A stretch of DNA of 64,000 bases, taken from NCBI RefSeq assembly GCF_030142045.1, contig NZ_CP126242.1, forward strand, positions 1,984,001 through 2,048,000, in the 5' to 3' direction. Positions within the stretch are counted from its first letter, which is position 1; every line of letters begins with the position of its first letter. This DNA is from Arthrobacter sp. zg-Y919. Its GTDB lineage: Bacteria; Actinomycetota; Actinomycetes; Actinomycetales; Micrococcaceae. This document shows, in pieces, positions 23,569 through 34,102 of the stretch. The position numbers were made by a program, and so were the translations under genes. Below the pieces are notes generated by a model, which had not been told where the DNA came from, did no database searches, and saw nothing but the letters and a program-made list of their open reading frames with translations.

Positions 23569-26085
23569 ATGCTGCAGGTAGCCCTGGCGCAGGTGCGCCT
23601 GAATGCCCGGCGGTTCATCGCCGTTTCCCTGGCGGTGCTGATCGCCGTCGGCTTCCTCACCGCCACCCTCATTATCAATTCCTCATCCAAGGCGTCACTG
23701 ACGCAGAGCGTCGGCGGGGCGTACCGGAACGCCGACCTGCTCATCACCCGCGACATGTACGTCGATGACGCCGCCGTGCTCGATGAGGACACCGCCGCCG
23801 GAGTCCGGGACACCCCCGGAGTGGAAGAGATCTACGCCGCCCAGCAGTCCTTCGTCACTTTCAGCCAGGACCGGGGCTCCGTGTTCGCCCAACTGGGCAA
23901 CACCTCAGACTCCGCGGAACTTTTCCCCGTGGAAGTACTGCAGGGAACGCTGCCCACCTCCGACTCCGAGGTAGCCGTGGACCGGGACACCGCCGAGCGC
24001 TATGACCTGATGGAGGGATCGGTACTGGGCATCACAGCGAGCCTGGCCGACGCTGCGCCGGCGACAGCCCAGCTCACCGTGACGGCGCTGGTCTCCACTT
24101 CCGGCGATCCCCAGGTCCGGGGAACCCCGCAGCTGTACTCCACCGGCGCAACGGTTGCCAGGTTTGCCGAACCAGAGGCGGGTTTGAGGAGCATCCAGGT
24201 GGCAGTGGCCGACGGCGCCGCCGTCGAGGATGTCCGCACAGCCCTGCAAGAAGACCTCAGCGGTCTGGCGGGCATCGACGTCCGCACCCCACAGGAGCAG
24301 ACCGATGACATGGTCGCTTCCTTCACCGGCGGGAACAATATCCTCACCACCATCCTCATGGCCTTTGCCGCCGTGGCGCTGTTGGTGTGCGCATTGGTGG
24401 TCTCCAATACCTTCTCGGTACTGGTGGCCCAGCGCACCCGCGAGCTGGCGTTGCTGCGGTGCATCGGTGCGGCCCGGTCCCAGATCCGGCGTTCGGTCAT
24501 CGTGGAGGCGCTGATCATTGGAATCGTTGCGTCCGCCGCCGGGGTGCTGGCCGCCGTCGGGCTGGTTGGAGGGACCATCGCGTACCTGCGGACCCTGCCC
24601 GACAGCGGTTTCGCGACGCTGTCCGTCTCCCCACTCTCGGTTGTTGCCGGGCTGGTAACCGGCATCCTGCTGACCGTGCTGGCGTCGTTGGTTCCGGCCC
24701 GGGCCGCAACGGCCGTTGCGCCGCTTGCAGCCCTGCGTCCTGCCGAGGACATCCGTGCCGGCACCCGCCGCGGACGCGTCCGGCTCGGCATTGGACTGGT
24801 GCTGCTGGCGGTCGGCAGCGCACTGCTGGGCATCGGTGCCGTCAGATCGGACCTCATCATCGCTTTGCCCGGCGGCATACTCAGTTTCGTGGGTGTGCTC
24901 ATGTGTGCCACCTTGTTTGTCCCCTCCCTGGTGCGCACTGTTGGCAGGATTGCCGCACCACTGGGTGTGCCGGGCAAACTGGCGGCGGTGAACGCCGTCC
25001 GGAACCCGCAGCGCACCTCTGCGACCTCTGCGGCATTGTTGATCGGCGTCACCCTGGTCACCATGATGATGACCGGCGCTGCAACCGTCCGGACCTCCCT
25101 GGACGACGTGCTGACCGCCGAGTACCCGGTGGACATCGCCGTCAGCGGCGGGACGGCGGTTGGCGGTACCGCCGACGCGGCCTCCCCATTCACCTCCGCA
25201 GATGTCGAAGCGGCACTCGCCGTGGACGGCGTGCAGGAGGCCGTTCTGCTGCCCGTTGGCGGCGTGGCCCAGCTCCGCGGCGGACCGTTTGCTGTCTACG
25301 CTGTGGATCCTTCCGACGCGGCGAAGGTCCTACGGGATTCCTCACTGGTGCCTGAGGGGAACACCATCCTGATGCCGGAAGGCATTGACGCCAAAACCCT
25401 TACGGTGCGGGGAGCCGACTCCAGCGTGGAACTGGATGTGGTCGTCTCCGACAGCAGCAACATGCTGCCGCTCATCAGCACCTCCACCGCCGAATCCCTC
25501 GGCGGTCCGCCACTCGACGACCCTAACCAGCCGCTGCCGCAGATGTGGCTGTCCGTAGCGGAAGGTCTCGCCACCAACGCGTTGATCGATCTGCGCACCG
25601 ATGTGGCGGAAGCCCTGGACGTGGACGACTACGCTGTCTCCGGCTCGGCCATTGAGCGGGGTGCTTTCGAACAGGTCATCAATGTCCTGCTGATGGTGGT
25701 CACCGGGTTGCTGGGAGTCGCGGTGGTGATTGCCCTCGTGGGCGTGGCCAACACCCTCTCCCTCTCCGTGTTGGAACGCACCAGGGAATCCTCCCTGCTG
25801 CGCGCCCTCGGTCTCACCCGGGGCCAGCTGCGCGGCATGCTCGCGTTGGAAGCTGTGCTGATTGCCGGCGTCGCGGCCCTGATGGGCAGTGTCCTGGGCT
25901 CGCTCTACGGCTGGCTGGGAGCGCAGTCGGCGCTGGGTTCATTTACCACTGTGGCGCCGTCGCTGCCCTGGCTGCAGCTGCTCGCGGTCCTGGCCGTAGC
26001 GCTCCTGGCCGGACTCGGTGCCTCGGTGCTTCCGGCACGCCGCGCGGCCCGGCTCTCCCCCGTCGCCGGGCTGGCAGCGGACTAG
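23569..26085 (+). CDS. ABC transporter permease, double FtsX type
   Basis: 838 residues with two FtsX-like halves. A first membrane segment ([21 protein letters not shown]) leads to an extracellular domain of about 200 residues, then three segments around 255-400 and two more near 410-450. A second extracellular domain (about 505-690) is followed by three C-terminal segments. Repeated motifs [20 protein letters not shown] and [20 protein letters not shown] mark the coupling helices. Forms an exporter with the ATPase; substrate unknown. Confidence 0.9.
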   Translation: MLQVALAQVRLNARRFIAVSLAVLIAVGFLTATLIINSSSKASLTQSVGGAYRNADLLITRDMYVDDAAVLDEDTAAGVRDTPGVEEIYAAQQSFVTFSQDRGSVFAQLGNTSDSAELFPVEVLQGTLPTSDSEVAVDRDTAERYDLMEGSVLGITASLADAAPATAQLTVTALVSTSGDPQVRGTPQLYSTGATVARFAEPEAGLRSIQVAVADGAAVEDVRTALQEDLSGLAGIDVRTPQEQTDDMVASFTGGNNILTTILMAFAAVALLVCALVVSNTFSVLVAQRTRELALLRCIGAARSQIRRSVIVEALIIGIVASAAGVLAAVGLVGGTIAYLRTLPDSGFATLSVSPLSVVAGLVTGILLTVLASLVPARAATAVAPLAALRPAEDIRAGTRRGRVRLGIGLVLLAVGSALLGIGAVRSDLIIALPGGILSFVGVLMCATLFVPSLVRTVGRIAAPLGVPGKLAAVNAVRNPQRTSATSAALLIGVTLVTMMMTGAATVRTSLDDVLTAEYPVDIAVSGGTAVGGTADAASPFTSADVEAALAVDGVQEAVLLPVGGVAQLRGGPFAVYAVDPSDAAKVLRDSSLVPEGNTILMPEGIDAKTLTVRGADSSVELDVVVSDSSNMLPLISTSTAESLGGPPLDDPNQPLPQMWLSVAEGLATNALIDLRTDVAEALDVDDYAVSGSAIERGAFEQVINVLLMVVTGLLGVAVVIALVGVANTLSLSVLERTRESSLLRALGLTRGQLRGMLALEAVLIAGVAALMGSVLGSLYGWLGAQSALGSFTTVAPSLPWLQLLAVLAVALLAGLGASVLPARRAARLSPVAGLAAD

Positions 26086-26195
26086 CTCCTCGCGGTCCGG
26101 GCGCCGATCTGCAAGGATACTGATCAGGATGAATTACTAAGCAGGCTGACTTCAGCCGGCACACGAGATGCGTCCCGACGACGTGAGGAGAGCAC

Positions 26196-26693
26196 ATGCA
26201 GCAGTCCCAGACGGAACACGAATCACTGGCCGCCTATCTGGACGACCATCTGGTCGGAGCAGAGACGGGCGTCCGCCTTTTCACCGCCGCGCAGCGCACC
26301 TGGGAGGGATCCCCCTATGAGGAGACCTTCGCGCGGCTCGTGGAGGAGATTTCCGATGAACGCGACGAACTGGAATCCCTGATCCATGCACTGGGCTATT
26401 CGCGCAGCAAGGTGAAGGCGGCTGCCGCCATGGTGGGTGCCGCGGCAGGCAAGCTGGGTCCGCTGAATCCGCTCAGCACCGGCGGCGGCGCCACGGGACA
26501 GCTGGAACTGGAATCCCTGCAGTCGCTGGTGCGGATGAAGGAATCCCTGTGGCGGACCCTGTTGGTGCTTTCCGCCACGGACCACCGGTTCAACACGGCC
26601 CGCCTGCAGGAACTCGCCGAAACCGCCCGCCGTCAGCAGGAAGACGTGGCCGGGGTGATGGAACAGACGGCCGCGCAGCGGTTCCTCGGCTGA
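26196..26693 (+). CDS. Uncharacterised helical protein
   Basis: 165 residues. No family recognised with confidence. Predicted all-helical: a first helical pair (HESLAAYLDDHLVGAETGVR, then FARLVEEISDERDELESLIH), a Gly/Ala-rich linker (AAAMVGAAAGKLGPLNPLST), then two further helices. The His/Glu spacing in helices recalls ferritin-like bundles but no clear di-iron motif is seen. Strong ribosome site GAGGAG before ATG at 26196. Ends at a strong shared terminator. Single-gene unit. Confidence 0.75.
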   Translation: MQQSQTEHESLAAYLDDHLVGAETGVRLFTAAQRTWEGSPYEETFARLVEEISDERDELESLIHALGYSRSKVKAAAAMVGAAAGKLGPLNPLSTGGGATGQLELESLQSLVRMKESLWRTLLVLSATDHRFNTARLQELAETARRQQEDVAGVMEQTAAQRFLG

Positions 26694-26716
26694 GCCGAAT
26701 CCACCTGCGCAGGATC

Positions 26717-26756
26717 CAAAAACACCCCCGGCAATCCGCCGGGGGTGTTTTTTGTT
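26717..26756. terminator. Bidirectional terminator between unknown gene and metG
   Basis: Stem AACACCCCCGGC / complementary arm ending GGGTGTT, loop AATCC or similar, flanked by A and T runs on both sides (GTTTTTTGTTTT on plus). Serves the plus-strand gene and probably metG. Confidence 0.85.
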
Positions 26757-26778
26757 TTGAGATCCGTTGGGCGGGGCC

Positions 26779-28338
26779 CTATTCGGCCGGTTCTTCGTAC
26801 TTCGGGAAGATGGGCGCCGGAGCCGGCAGCTCCGTGCCCGGCACCAACGGAGTGCCGATGGCGCCGAACAGGCGGGCATCGCCGTCGGGCTGGCCCAGGA
26901 CGGTGAGCAGCTTCGCCGCGCTCTGAGGCATCACCGGCTGGATCAGGATCGCGACGATCCGCAGGACCTCCAGGGTCACGTAGAGCACCGTGTTCATACG
27001 CTCGACGTCGGTCTTCCGCAGCACCCAGGGCGCCTGGTCGGCGAAGTATGCGTTGGTGTCGCCGAGGACCTTCCAGGTGGCTTCCAGGGCGCCGTGGAAA
27101 TCCTGGACGTCGTACGCCTCGCGGGAAATCCGCAGCAGGTTCCCGGCGGCTTCCAGCAGTGCCGTGTCCTCGGGGGTGAAGGCGCCCGGCTGCGGCACGG
27201 CCGCGCCGCAGTTCTTCGCCACCATGGACAGGGAACGCTGGGCCAGGTTGCCCAGGTTGTTGGCGAGGTCGGAGTTCATCCGGCCGACGACGGCGTCGTG
27301 GTTGTAGGAGCCGTCCGCGCCAAAGGGCACTTCGCGCAGCAGGAAGAACCGGACCGAGTCCAGCCCGTACTGGTCGGCCCAGGCCTTCGGTGCCACCACG
27401 TTGCCCAGGGACTTGGACATCTTGACGCCCTTGTTGTGCAGGAAGCCGTGGATCATGATGCGTTTCGGCAGTTCCAGCTTCGCGGACATCAGGAACGCGG
27501 GCCAGAAGATGGCGTGGAAGCGGGAGATGTCCTTGCCGATCACGTGCACATCGGCCGGCCAGTACTTCTTGAAGGTTTCGCTTTCGGTATCGGGGAAGCC
27601 GACGCCGGTGAGGTAGTTGGTCAGCGCATCCACCCACACGTACATCACGTGGTCCGGGTTGCCCGGCACCGGGACACCCCAGTCGAAGGTGGTGCGGGAA
27701 ATGGAGAGGTCTTCCAGGCCGCCCTTGACGAAGCTGATGACTTCGTTGAACCGCGAGCGCGGCGCGGCGAAGTCCGGCTGCGACTCGTAGAGGGCCAGCA
27801 GCCGGTCCTGGTAGGCCGAGAGCCGGAAGAAGTAGCTTTCCTCTTCGGTCCAGGTCACCTCGGTGTCTGTCTCCTTGGAGTAGCGGACACCGTCCTCACG
27901 GACTTCGGTTTCGTCTTCGTTGTAGTAGGCCTCGTCCCGGACGGAGTACCAGCCGGAGTACTTGGAGAGGTAAATGTCTCCGTTCTCCTCCATCCGCTTC
28001 CAGATGGCCTGCGCGGCAGCGTAGTGGTCCGCATCGGTGGTCCGGATGAAGCGGTCATAGGAGGTGCCCATGTCCGCTTCCATCTGCTTGAAGGCGGCGG
28101 AGTTGCGGTCCGCGAGTTCCTTGGCGGTCACGCCTTCCTTATCCGCGGACTGCTGCATCTTCAGCCCGTGCTCGTCCGTACCCGTCATAAAGAACACGTC
28201 GTAGCCGTCCAGGCGCTTGAAGCGGGCCATGGCGTCTGTGGCGATGTGCTCGTAGGCGTGCCCAATGTGGGGTTCGCCGTTGGGGTAGGAGATGGCCGTG
28301 GTGATGTAGAACGGGGTCTGGGAATCGGAAGAAGTCAC
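26779..28338 (-). CDS. metG: Methionine-tRNA ligase
   Basis: 519 residues. Charges tRNA-Met and initiator tRNA. HIGH-type signature [18 protein letters not shown], and KMSKS in [14 protein letters not shown]. No CxxC zinc knots are seen in the connective peptide and no C-terminal dimer domain, which fits the short MetRS2 group. GTG start at 28338, with only a distant AGGG. Lies between serA and the shared terminator. Confidence 0.95.
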   Translation of the reverse strand: MTSSDSQTPFYITTAISYPNGEPHIGHAYEHIATDAMARFKRLDGYDVFFMTGTDEHGLKMQQSADKEGVTAKELADRNSAAFKQMEADMGTSYDRFIRTTDADHYAAAQAIWKRMEENGDIYLSKYSGWYSVRDEAYYNEDETEVREDGVRYSKETDTEVTWTEEESYFFRLSAYQDRLLALYESQPDFAAPRSRFNEVISFVKGGLEDLSISRTTFDWGVPVPGNPDHVMYVWVDALTNYLTGVGFPDTESETFKKYWPADVHVIGKDISRFHAIFWPAFLMSAKLELPKRIMIHGFLHNKGVKMSKSLGNVVAPKAWADQYGLDSVRFFLLREVPFGADGSYNHDAVVGRMNSDLANNLGNLAQRSLSMVAKNCGAAVPQPGAFTPEDTALLEAAGNLLRISREAYDVQDFHGALEATWKVLGDTNAYFADQAPWVLRKTDVERMNTVLYVTLEVLRIVAILIQPVMPQSAAKLLTVLGQPDGDARLFGAIGTPLVPGTELPAPAPIFPKYEEPAE

Positions 28339-28434
28339 ATAAGAAAATTACCCTGTTTTGCCCGCCGGTGTCGCACTGCAGCGGCGCCGGCCCCGCGGAG
28401 GCGGAACCGGCGCCGGACTGCTGGATGCCTGCTG

Positions 28435-30030
28435 CTAGTCCTGCAGGTCCACTTCCCGGGCCACGGAGGCGCCGATTTCGAGCTTCAGGGCCTCCAGCAC
28501 ATCCTGCGGCACGGAGGAGTCCACGGTCAGCAGGGACAGCGCCTGGCCGCCCTCGGAGTTGCGGGCCACCTGCATGCCGGCAATATTGATGTCCTTTTCC
28601 CCCAGGACCCGGCCGAGTGCGCCGATGACGCCGGGACGGTCCTGGTAAATCAGCACAATGAGGTGTTCGCTGATGGGGATTTCCAGGTCGTAGCCGTTCA
28701 CGCCCACGAGCTTCTGGATCTGTTTGGGACCGGTCAGGGTGCCGGCAACTTCCAGCCGTGTCCCGTCGGACAGGGCACCCCGGATGGTGAGCAGGTTGCG
28801 GTAGTCGTCGACGTCCGGCGTGGTGAGCAGCCGCACCTCGATGCCGCGCTGTTCGGCCAGGACCGGGGCGTTCACGTAGGAGACCTGCTCGGACACGATG
28901 TCCGTGAAGATCCCCTTCAGTGCTGCCAGTTCCAGCGCCTTCACATCCAGGGCCGCAATCTCGCCGGCCACCTCGATGTCGATGGCGGTCACGGAGTCGT
29001 GCGCCAGGGCGGTGAAGATCCGGCCCAGCTTTTCGATCAGCGGGATGCCGGGACGGACGTCCTCGGCAATGATGCCGCCGGCCACGTTCACGGCGTCGGG
29101 CACCAGCTCGCCGGCGAGGGCCAGGCGGACGGACTTGGCCACGGAGATGCCGGCCTTTTCCTGGGCTTCGGCGGTGGACGCGCCCAGGTGCGGGGTGACC
29201 ACCACGTTATCCAGGGCGAAGAAGGGCAGGTCGGTGCTGGGTTCCTTCACAAACACGTCGACGCCGGCGCCGGCAATCGTCCCTGCCTGCAGCGCCTCGT
29301 ACAGGGCGGCTTCGTCCACGAGCCCGCCGCGGGCCACGTTCACCACGTAGGCGGTGTCCTTCATCTTCGCGAAGGCATCGGCTCCGAGCATCCCCAGGGT
29401 TTCCGGGGTCTTCGGCATATGGATGGTCACGAAGTCCGACTCCGCCAGCAGTTCGTCCAGGGACACCAGCCGGACATTCAGCTGTGCGGCGCGGGCCGAG
29501 GTGACGTACGGGTCATAGGCGAGGATCTCGGTGCCGAAGCCCTGCATCCGGGCGGCCACCAGGGCGCCGATGCGGCCCAGGCCGATGATGCCGATCTTCT
29601 TTTCGAACAGTTCCGTACCGCTGTACTTCGAGCGCTTCCATTCGCCGTTCTTCAGGGCGGCGCTGGCCTGCGGGATGTTCCGGGCCAGGGACAGGATGTG
29701 CCCCACGGTCAGTTCCGCTGCGGAGATGATGTTCGACGTCGGCGCGTTGACCACCATCACGCCGGCCTGGGTGGCGGCTTTAATGTCCACGTTGTCCAGA
29801 CCCACGCCGGCCCGGGCAATCACCTTGAGGTTCCTGGCGGCGGCAATCGCCTCGGCATCCACCTGCGTGGCGGAGCGCACGAGGATGGCGTCGACGTCGG
29901 CAATTGCGGACAGGAGCTGGGAGCGGTCGGCGCCGTCGGTCGTGCGGATGTCGAAATCGGGGCCCAGGGCCTCGACGGTGGCGGGCGAGAGTTCCTCCGC
30001 AAGGAGTACGACTGGTTTGGTGGCAGACAC
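28435..30030 (-). CDS. serA: D-3-phosphoglycerate dehydrogenase
   Basis: 531 residues, long actinobacterial type with an intervening domain and ACT domain. First step of serine synthesis. NAD-binding site GIIGLGRIGALVAARM; substrate loop ARAGVGLDNVDIKAATQ; catalytic NVARGGLVDEAAL and TPHLGASTAEAQEKA. C-terminal ACT domain (LIVLIYQDRPGVIGALGRVL) senses serine in this family. GTG start at 30030 with AGAGG 6 nt upstream. A hairpin separates it from ilvC. Confidence 0.95.
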   Translation of the reverse strand: MSATKPVVLLAEELSPATVEALGPDFDIRTTDGADRSQLLSAIADVDAILVRSATQVDAEAIAAARNLKVIARAGVGLDNVDIKAATQAGVMVVNAPTSNIISAAELTVGHILSLARNIPQASAALKNGEWKRSKYSGTELFEKKIGIIGLGRIGALVAARMQGFGTEILAYDPYVTSARAAQLNVRLVSLDELLAESDFVTIHMPKTPETLGMLGADAFAKMKDTAYVVNVARGGLVDEAALYEALQAGTIAGAGVDVFVKEPSTDLPFFALDNVVVTPHLGASTAEAQEKAGISVAKSVRLALAGELVPDAVNVAGGIIAEDVRPGIPLIEKLGRIFTALAHDSVTAIDIEVAGEIAALDVKALELAALKGIFTDIVSEQVSYVNAPVLAEQRGIEVRLLTTPDVDDYRNLLTIRGALSDGTRLEVAGTLTGPKQIQKLVGVNGYDLEIPISEHLIVLIYQDRPGVIGALGRVLGEKDINIAGMQVARNSEGGQALSLLTVDSSVPQDVLEALKLEIGASVAREVDLQD

Positions 30031-30093
30031 CGGTGACCTCTTTACACTGGACTATTTCTTTACGCAGGACAGTTGACTGGGGCTTTTCGTGCA

Positions 30094-30124
30094 GGAGGCC
30101 GGACCCGTTGCGGGTCCGGCCTCC
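30094..30124 (-). terminator. Hairpin after ilvC
   Basis: Perfect 13-bp stem GGAGGCCGGACCC with 5-base loop, 70-100 bp beyond the ilvC stop. No strong T-run follows on the minus strand, so it may be partial; serA probably has its own start. Confidence 0.6.
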
Positions 30125-30192
30125 TTGCCGTTACGTGCCTTTCGAGCCTATCGCGCAGGCAGCGGCAGAAGACGTATCGGCGCCGGAGATTA

Positions 30193-31230
<1,038 letters not shown>

Positions 31231-31267
31231 CTACTGGTTTCTGAGGCTAAGGGTCTGGGGGTGGAAC

Positions 31268-31780
31268 TCAGGCGCTGCGCAGCGCGCGGTCGCTCATGGA
31301 CTTTGAGCCGCGGGCAACGGCCAGGGTTCCGGACTGGACTATTTCGCGGATGCCGAAGGGCTCAAGCACCGAAAGCAGTGCGTTGAGCTTCTCGGCGGTG
31401 CCGGTGGCCTCGACGATGAGCGAGTCGGTGGAAACATCCACTACCGAAGCGCGGAACAGCTCGGCTGCCTGGGTTACCTGCAGCCGGGTTGCGGCATCCG
31501 CACGGACCTTGACCAGGATGTGGTCCCGCTGTACGGAGGAATCGGGAACCAGCTCGACAATCTTGATGACGTTGATGAGCTTGTTCAGCTGTTTGGTGAC
31601 CTGCTCGAGCAGGTCGCCTTCGGCGTCGACCACCACGGTGATGCGGGACATGCCCGGAACTTCCGAGGGACCCACGGCCAGGGAATTGATGTTGAAGGCC
31701 CGGCGGGCAAACAGCGACGCCACCCGGGTCAGCACGCCGGGAACGTCTTCCACCAGCACGGAAAGGGTATGACGGGCCAT
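31268..31780 (-). CDS. ilvN: Acetolactate synthase small subunit
   Basis: 170 residues. Regulatory subunit with an N-terminal ACT domain (HTLSVLVEDVPGVLTRVASL, residues 3-75), which binds valine, and a C-terminal ferredoxin-like domain (VRADAATRLQVTQAAELFRA). Stimulates and confers feedback inhibition on IlvB. ATG 3 bp after the ilvB stop. Confidence 0.95.
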   Translation of the reverse strand: MARHTLSVLVEDVPGVLTRVASLFARRAFNINSLAVGPSEVPGMSRITVVVDAEGDLLEQVTKQLNKLINVIKIVELVPDSSVQRDHILVKVRADAATRLQVTQAAELFRASVVDVSTDSLIVEATGTAEKLNALLSVLEPFGIREIVQSGTLAVARGSKSMSDRALRSA

Positions 31781-31783
31781 GTC

Positions 31784-33688
31784 CTAGTCCTCCTCTTCCC
31801 ATTTGGGGGTCATATTGCGGGCAATCTGGATCAGGTCGTTGCTGACCCCGGTCGGAACCATCGGCCACACCATGGAGTCGCGGCTGACCACGAAGTCGAT
31901 GACGACGGGGCGGTCGTTGATCTCCAGGGCCTTCGCAATGGTCGCGTCGATGTCCTCATCGCGTTCACAGCGCAGGCCCACGCAGCCGTAGGCTTCGGCG
32001 AGCTTGACGAAGTCCGGCACCCGTACGGTGTCATGCCCGGTGTTGAGGTCCGTGTTGGAGTAGCGGGACTCGTAGAAGAGGGTCTGCCACTGCCGGACCA
32101 TGCCCAGCGAGGAGTTGTTGATGATGGCAACCTTGATCGGGATGTTGTTGATCAGGCAGGTGGCCAGTTCCTGGTTGGTCATCTGGAAACAGCCGTCACC
32201 ATCGATGGCCCAGACCACCCGGTCCGGTGCACCCACCTTGGCGCCCATGGCTGCCGGTACGGAGTAGCCCATGGTGCCGAGGCCGCCGGAGTTGAGCCAC
32301 GCGCGGGGGCGTTCGTACTTGATGAACTGGGCGGACCACATCTGGTGCTGGCCCACACCGGCTACATAGACACCCTCGGGGCCGGTCATGGCACCGATGC
32401 GTTCGATCACCTTCTGCGGGGCGATCAACCCGTCTTCGGGAGTGGCATAGCCGATCGGATAGGTTTCGCGCAGCCGGTCCAGCACCGCCCACCAGGCGGA
32501 AATATCCGGCTTCCCCGCTTCAAACTGTCCGCGCAGGGCGTCGGCCAGCTCGGGCATGATTTCCTTCACCGAGCCGACAATCGGCACATCCGCCGGCCGG
32601 TTCTTGGAGATTTCCGCCGGGTCGATGTCCGCATGGATGACCTTGGCGGCGGGTGCGAAGGAGCTCAGTACACCGGTGACCCGGTCGTCGAAGCGGGCGC
32701 CGAGGGTGATGAGCAGGTCCGACTGCTGCAGGGCGGTCACCGCCGACACCGCGCCGTGCATTCCCGGCATTCCGACGTGCTGCGGGTGCGAATCGGGGAA
32801 CACACCACGGGCCATCAAAGTGGTGACCACAGGAGCGCCCACCAGTTCGGCCAGTTCGAGCAGCTCTTCCGAGGCATTGGCCTTCAGCACGCCGCCGCCC
32901 ACGTAGAACACCGGCCGCTGCGAAGCGGCAATCAGGCGGGCAGCTTCACGGACCTGCTTGGAATGGCCGCGGACCACCGTGCGGTAGCCCTGCAGGTCAA
33001 TCTTCGGCGGCCAGGAGAACGTGGTCTTCGCCTGCTGGGCGTCCTTGGCGATGTCCACGAGGACCGGTCCGGGGCGTCCCGACGTCGCAATGTGGAAGGC
33101 CTCGGCCAGCACCCGGGGAATGTCGGCGGCGTCCGTCAGGAGGTAGGAGTGCTTGGTGATGGGCATCGTGATGCCCACGATGTCGGCTTCCTGGAAGGCG
33201 TCTGAACCAATGAAGGCGCTGGAGACCTGGCCGGTGATGGCGACCATCGGCACCGAGTCCATGTGGGCATCGGCGATGGCGGTGACGAGGTTGGTGGCTC
33301 CGGGTCCCGAGGTCACGATGCAGACACCGGCACGCCCGGTCACCATCGCGTAGCCCTCGGCTGCGTGCCCGGCACCCTGTTCGTGGCGCACGAGGATGTG
33401 CCGGATCTTTTTGGAATCCATCAGGGGATCGTAGGTGGGCAGGATGGCGCCGCCGGGCAGGCCGAAGACTTCGTCGACGCCGAGTTCCTCCAGCGAACGG
33501 ACGATGGCGGAGGAACCTGTCATTTCGGTGGGCGGAACAATGTTGTTGGGCCCCTGGATACGCTCATCCGCTTCCGTGGAGGAGGCCACGGAACTGGCTA
33601 CGTCTTTGGTTTTGGCCGCCGCCGCGCGTGCAGCGGCATTTGCCTTTGAGGCCATCAGCGAAGGGCTGATTGGCGATCCCTTACTCAT
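31784..33688 (-). CDS. ilvB: Acetolactate synthase large subunit
   Basis: 634 residues, ThDP enzyme making acetolactate or acetohydroxybutyrate. Catalytic glutamate in [18 protein letters not shown] domain around [16 protein letters not shown], and ThDP motif [18 protein letters not shown] to [12 protein letters not shown]. An Ala-rich N-terminal extension of about 50 residues ([19 protein letters not shown]) precedes the fold. Good GGAAG site before the ATG. First gene of ilvBNC, under a leader attenuator. Confidence 0.95.
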   Translation of the reverse strand: MSKGSPISPSLMASKANAAARAAAAKTKDVASSVASSTEADERIQGPNNIVPPTEMTGSSAIVRSLEELGVDEVFGLPGGAILPTYDPLMDSKKIRHILVRHEQGAGHAAEGYAMVTGRAGVCIVTSGPGATNLVTAIADAHMDSVPMVAITGQVSSAFIGSDAFQEADIVGITMPITKHSYLLTDAADIPRVLAEAFHIATSGRPGPVLVDIAKDAQQAKTTFSWPPKIDLQGYRTVVRGHSKQVREAARLIAASQRPVFYVGGGVLKANASEELLELAELVGAPVVTTLMARGVFPDSHPQHVGMPGMHGAVSAVTALQQSDLLITLGARFDDRVTGVLSSFAPAAKVIHADIDPAEISKNRPADVPIVGSVKEIMPELADALRGQFEAGKPDISAWWAVLDRLRETYPIGYATPEDGLIAPQKVIERIGAMTGPEGVYVAGVGQHQMWSAQFIKYERPRAWLNSGGLGTMGYSVPAAMGAKVGAPDRVVWAIDGDGCFQMTNQELATCLINNIPIKVAIINNSSLGMVRQWQTLFYESRYSNTDLNTGHDTVRVPDFVKLAEAYGCVGLRCERDEDIDATIAKALEINDRPVVIDFVVSRDSMVWPMVPTGVSNDLIQIARNMTPKWEEED

Positions 33689-33802
33689 CGGAACTTCCTT
33701 TGCGGATGCTAATCCATGGTCAATGCGGTCAAGCGGCGGCCGGCCCGGGTGGTACCCGGTACGGCTTCTGTGTTCAGCGAAGCCAAAACTGACGATGCCA
33801 AT

Positions 33803-33840
33803 AAAAAAACCCCTCGTGCCTGTTGGCTCCGTAGGGGTTC
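33803..33840 (-). terminator. Intrinsic terminator of the ilvBNC leader (attenuator)
   Basis: Minus-strand stem AACCCCT/AGGGGTT with a small inner hairpin and a run of seven T after it. It stands 115 bp before ilvB and directly follows the leader peptide region. A 7-bp stem (33841-33847 with 33876-33882) can form just before it and includes leader codons, suiting ribosome-dependent switching. Confidence 0.75.
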
Positions 33841-33869
33841 GCGCGTGACGTCTTAGACAAGTCGGGCTG

Positions 33870-33911
33870 TTACGCCACGCGCTTGATAAGGACGACGGGT
33901 ACGATCTGCAT
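33870..33911 (-). CDS. ilvBNC leader peptide
   Basis: 13 residues, [13 protein letters not shown], with 2 Ile, 4 Val and 1 Leu. Its ATG lies 7 nt after the promoter -10 (GAGACT), so it is nearly leaderless. It precedes a terminator, the layout of transcription attenuation; ilvBNC attenuation is established in Corynebacterium glutamicum. Shortage of charged branched-chain tRNAs would stall the ribosome and prevent the terminator, raising ilvBNC expression. Conservation in relatives would confirm it. Confidence 0.72.
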   Translation of the reverse strand: MQIVPVVLIKRVA

Positions 33912-33918
33912 ACCGTTC

Positions 33919-33947
33919 AGTCTCGCGTTCCCCTGCGGGGGTGTCAA
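33919..33947 (-). promoter_or_regulatory. ilvBNC promoter
   Basis: Minus-strand consensus -35 TTGACA, 17 nt, -10 GAGACT. The -10 is weak, but the -35 is perfect. It sits directly beside a 20-bp palindrome. Confidence 0.65.
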
Positions 33948-33950
33948 TCA

Positions 33951-33970
33951 TATGAGACCTCAGTCTCATA
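33951..33970. promoter_or_regulatory. Perfect palindrome TATGAGAC-N4-GTCTCATA, operator candidate
   Basis: 20 bp, 8-base arms, 4-base centre, starting 4 bp upstream of the ilvB -35. Likely a dimeric regulator site. IclR-type LtbR/NdgR regulators control branched-chain genes in actinobacteria; assignment to them is inference from context. Confidence 0.65.
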
Positions 33971-34032
33971 ATGTGGACCTGGGCGACCCGGGTTTGGATT
34001 CCCTTCCCACTCAGGGCGGCAGGGCTTAATAA

Positions 34033-34102
34033 GGGTGAAACCCTTTAGGGGCCCCATACGTCAGGCGCTCCAGCGCCTGACGTATGGGGAAGGGTTTCAC
34101 CC
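34033..34102 (-). terminator. Very long inverted repeat overlapping the end of ilvD
   Basis: Inner arms 34052-34069 and 34072-34089 are perfect over 18 bp (CCCCATACGTCAGGCGCT). Outer arms 34033-34045 and 34090-34102 pair over 13 bp and contain the ilvD stop codon (34097-34099). A six-base bulge on one side separates them. Probably the ilvD terminator; unusually long, so it may have another role. Confidence 0.7.

Noticed and set aside
28382..28416. CGGCGCCGG / CCGGCGCCG hairpin after serA
   Set aside because: Long loop and no T-tract on the minus strand; could be chance in GC-rich DNA.
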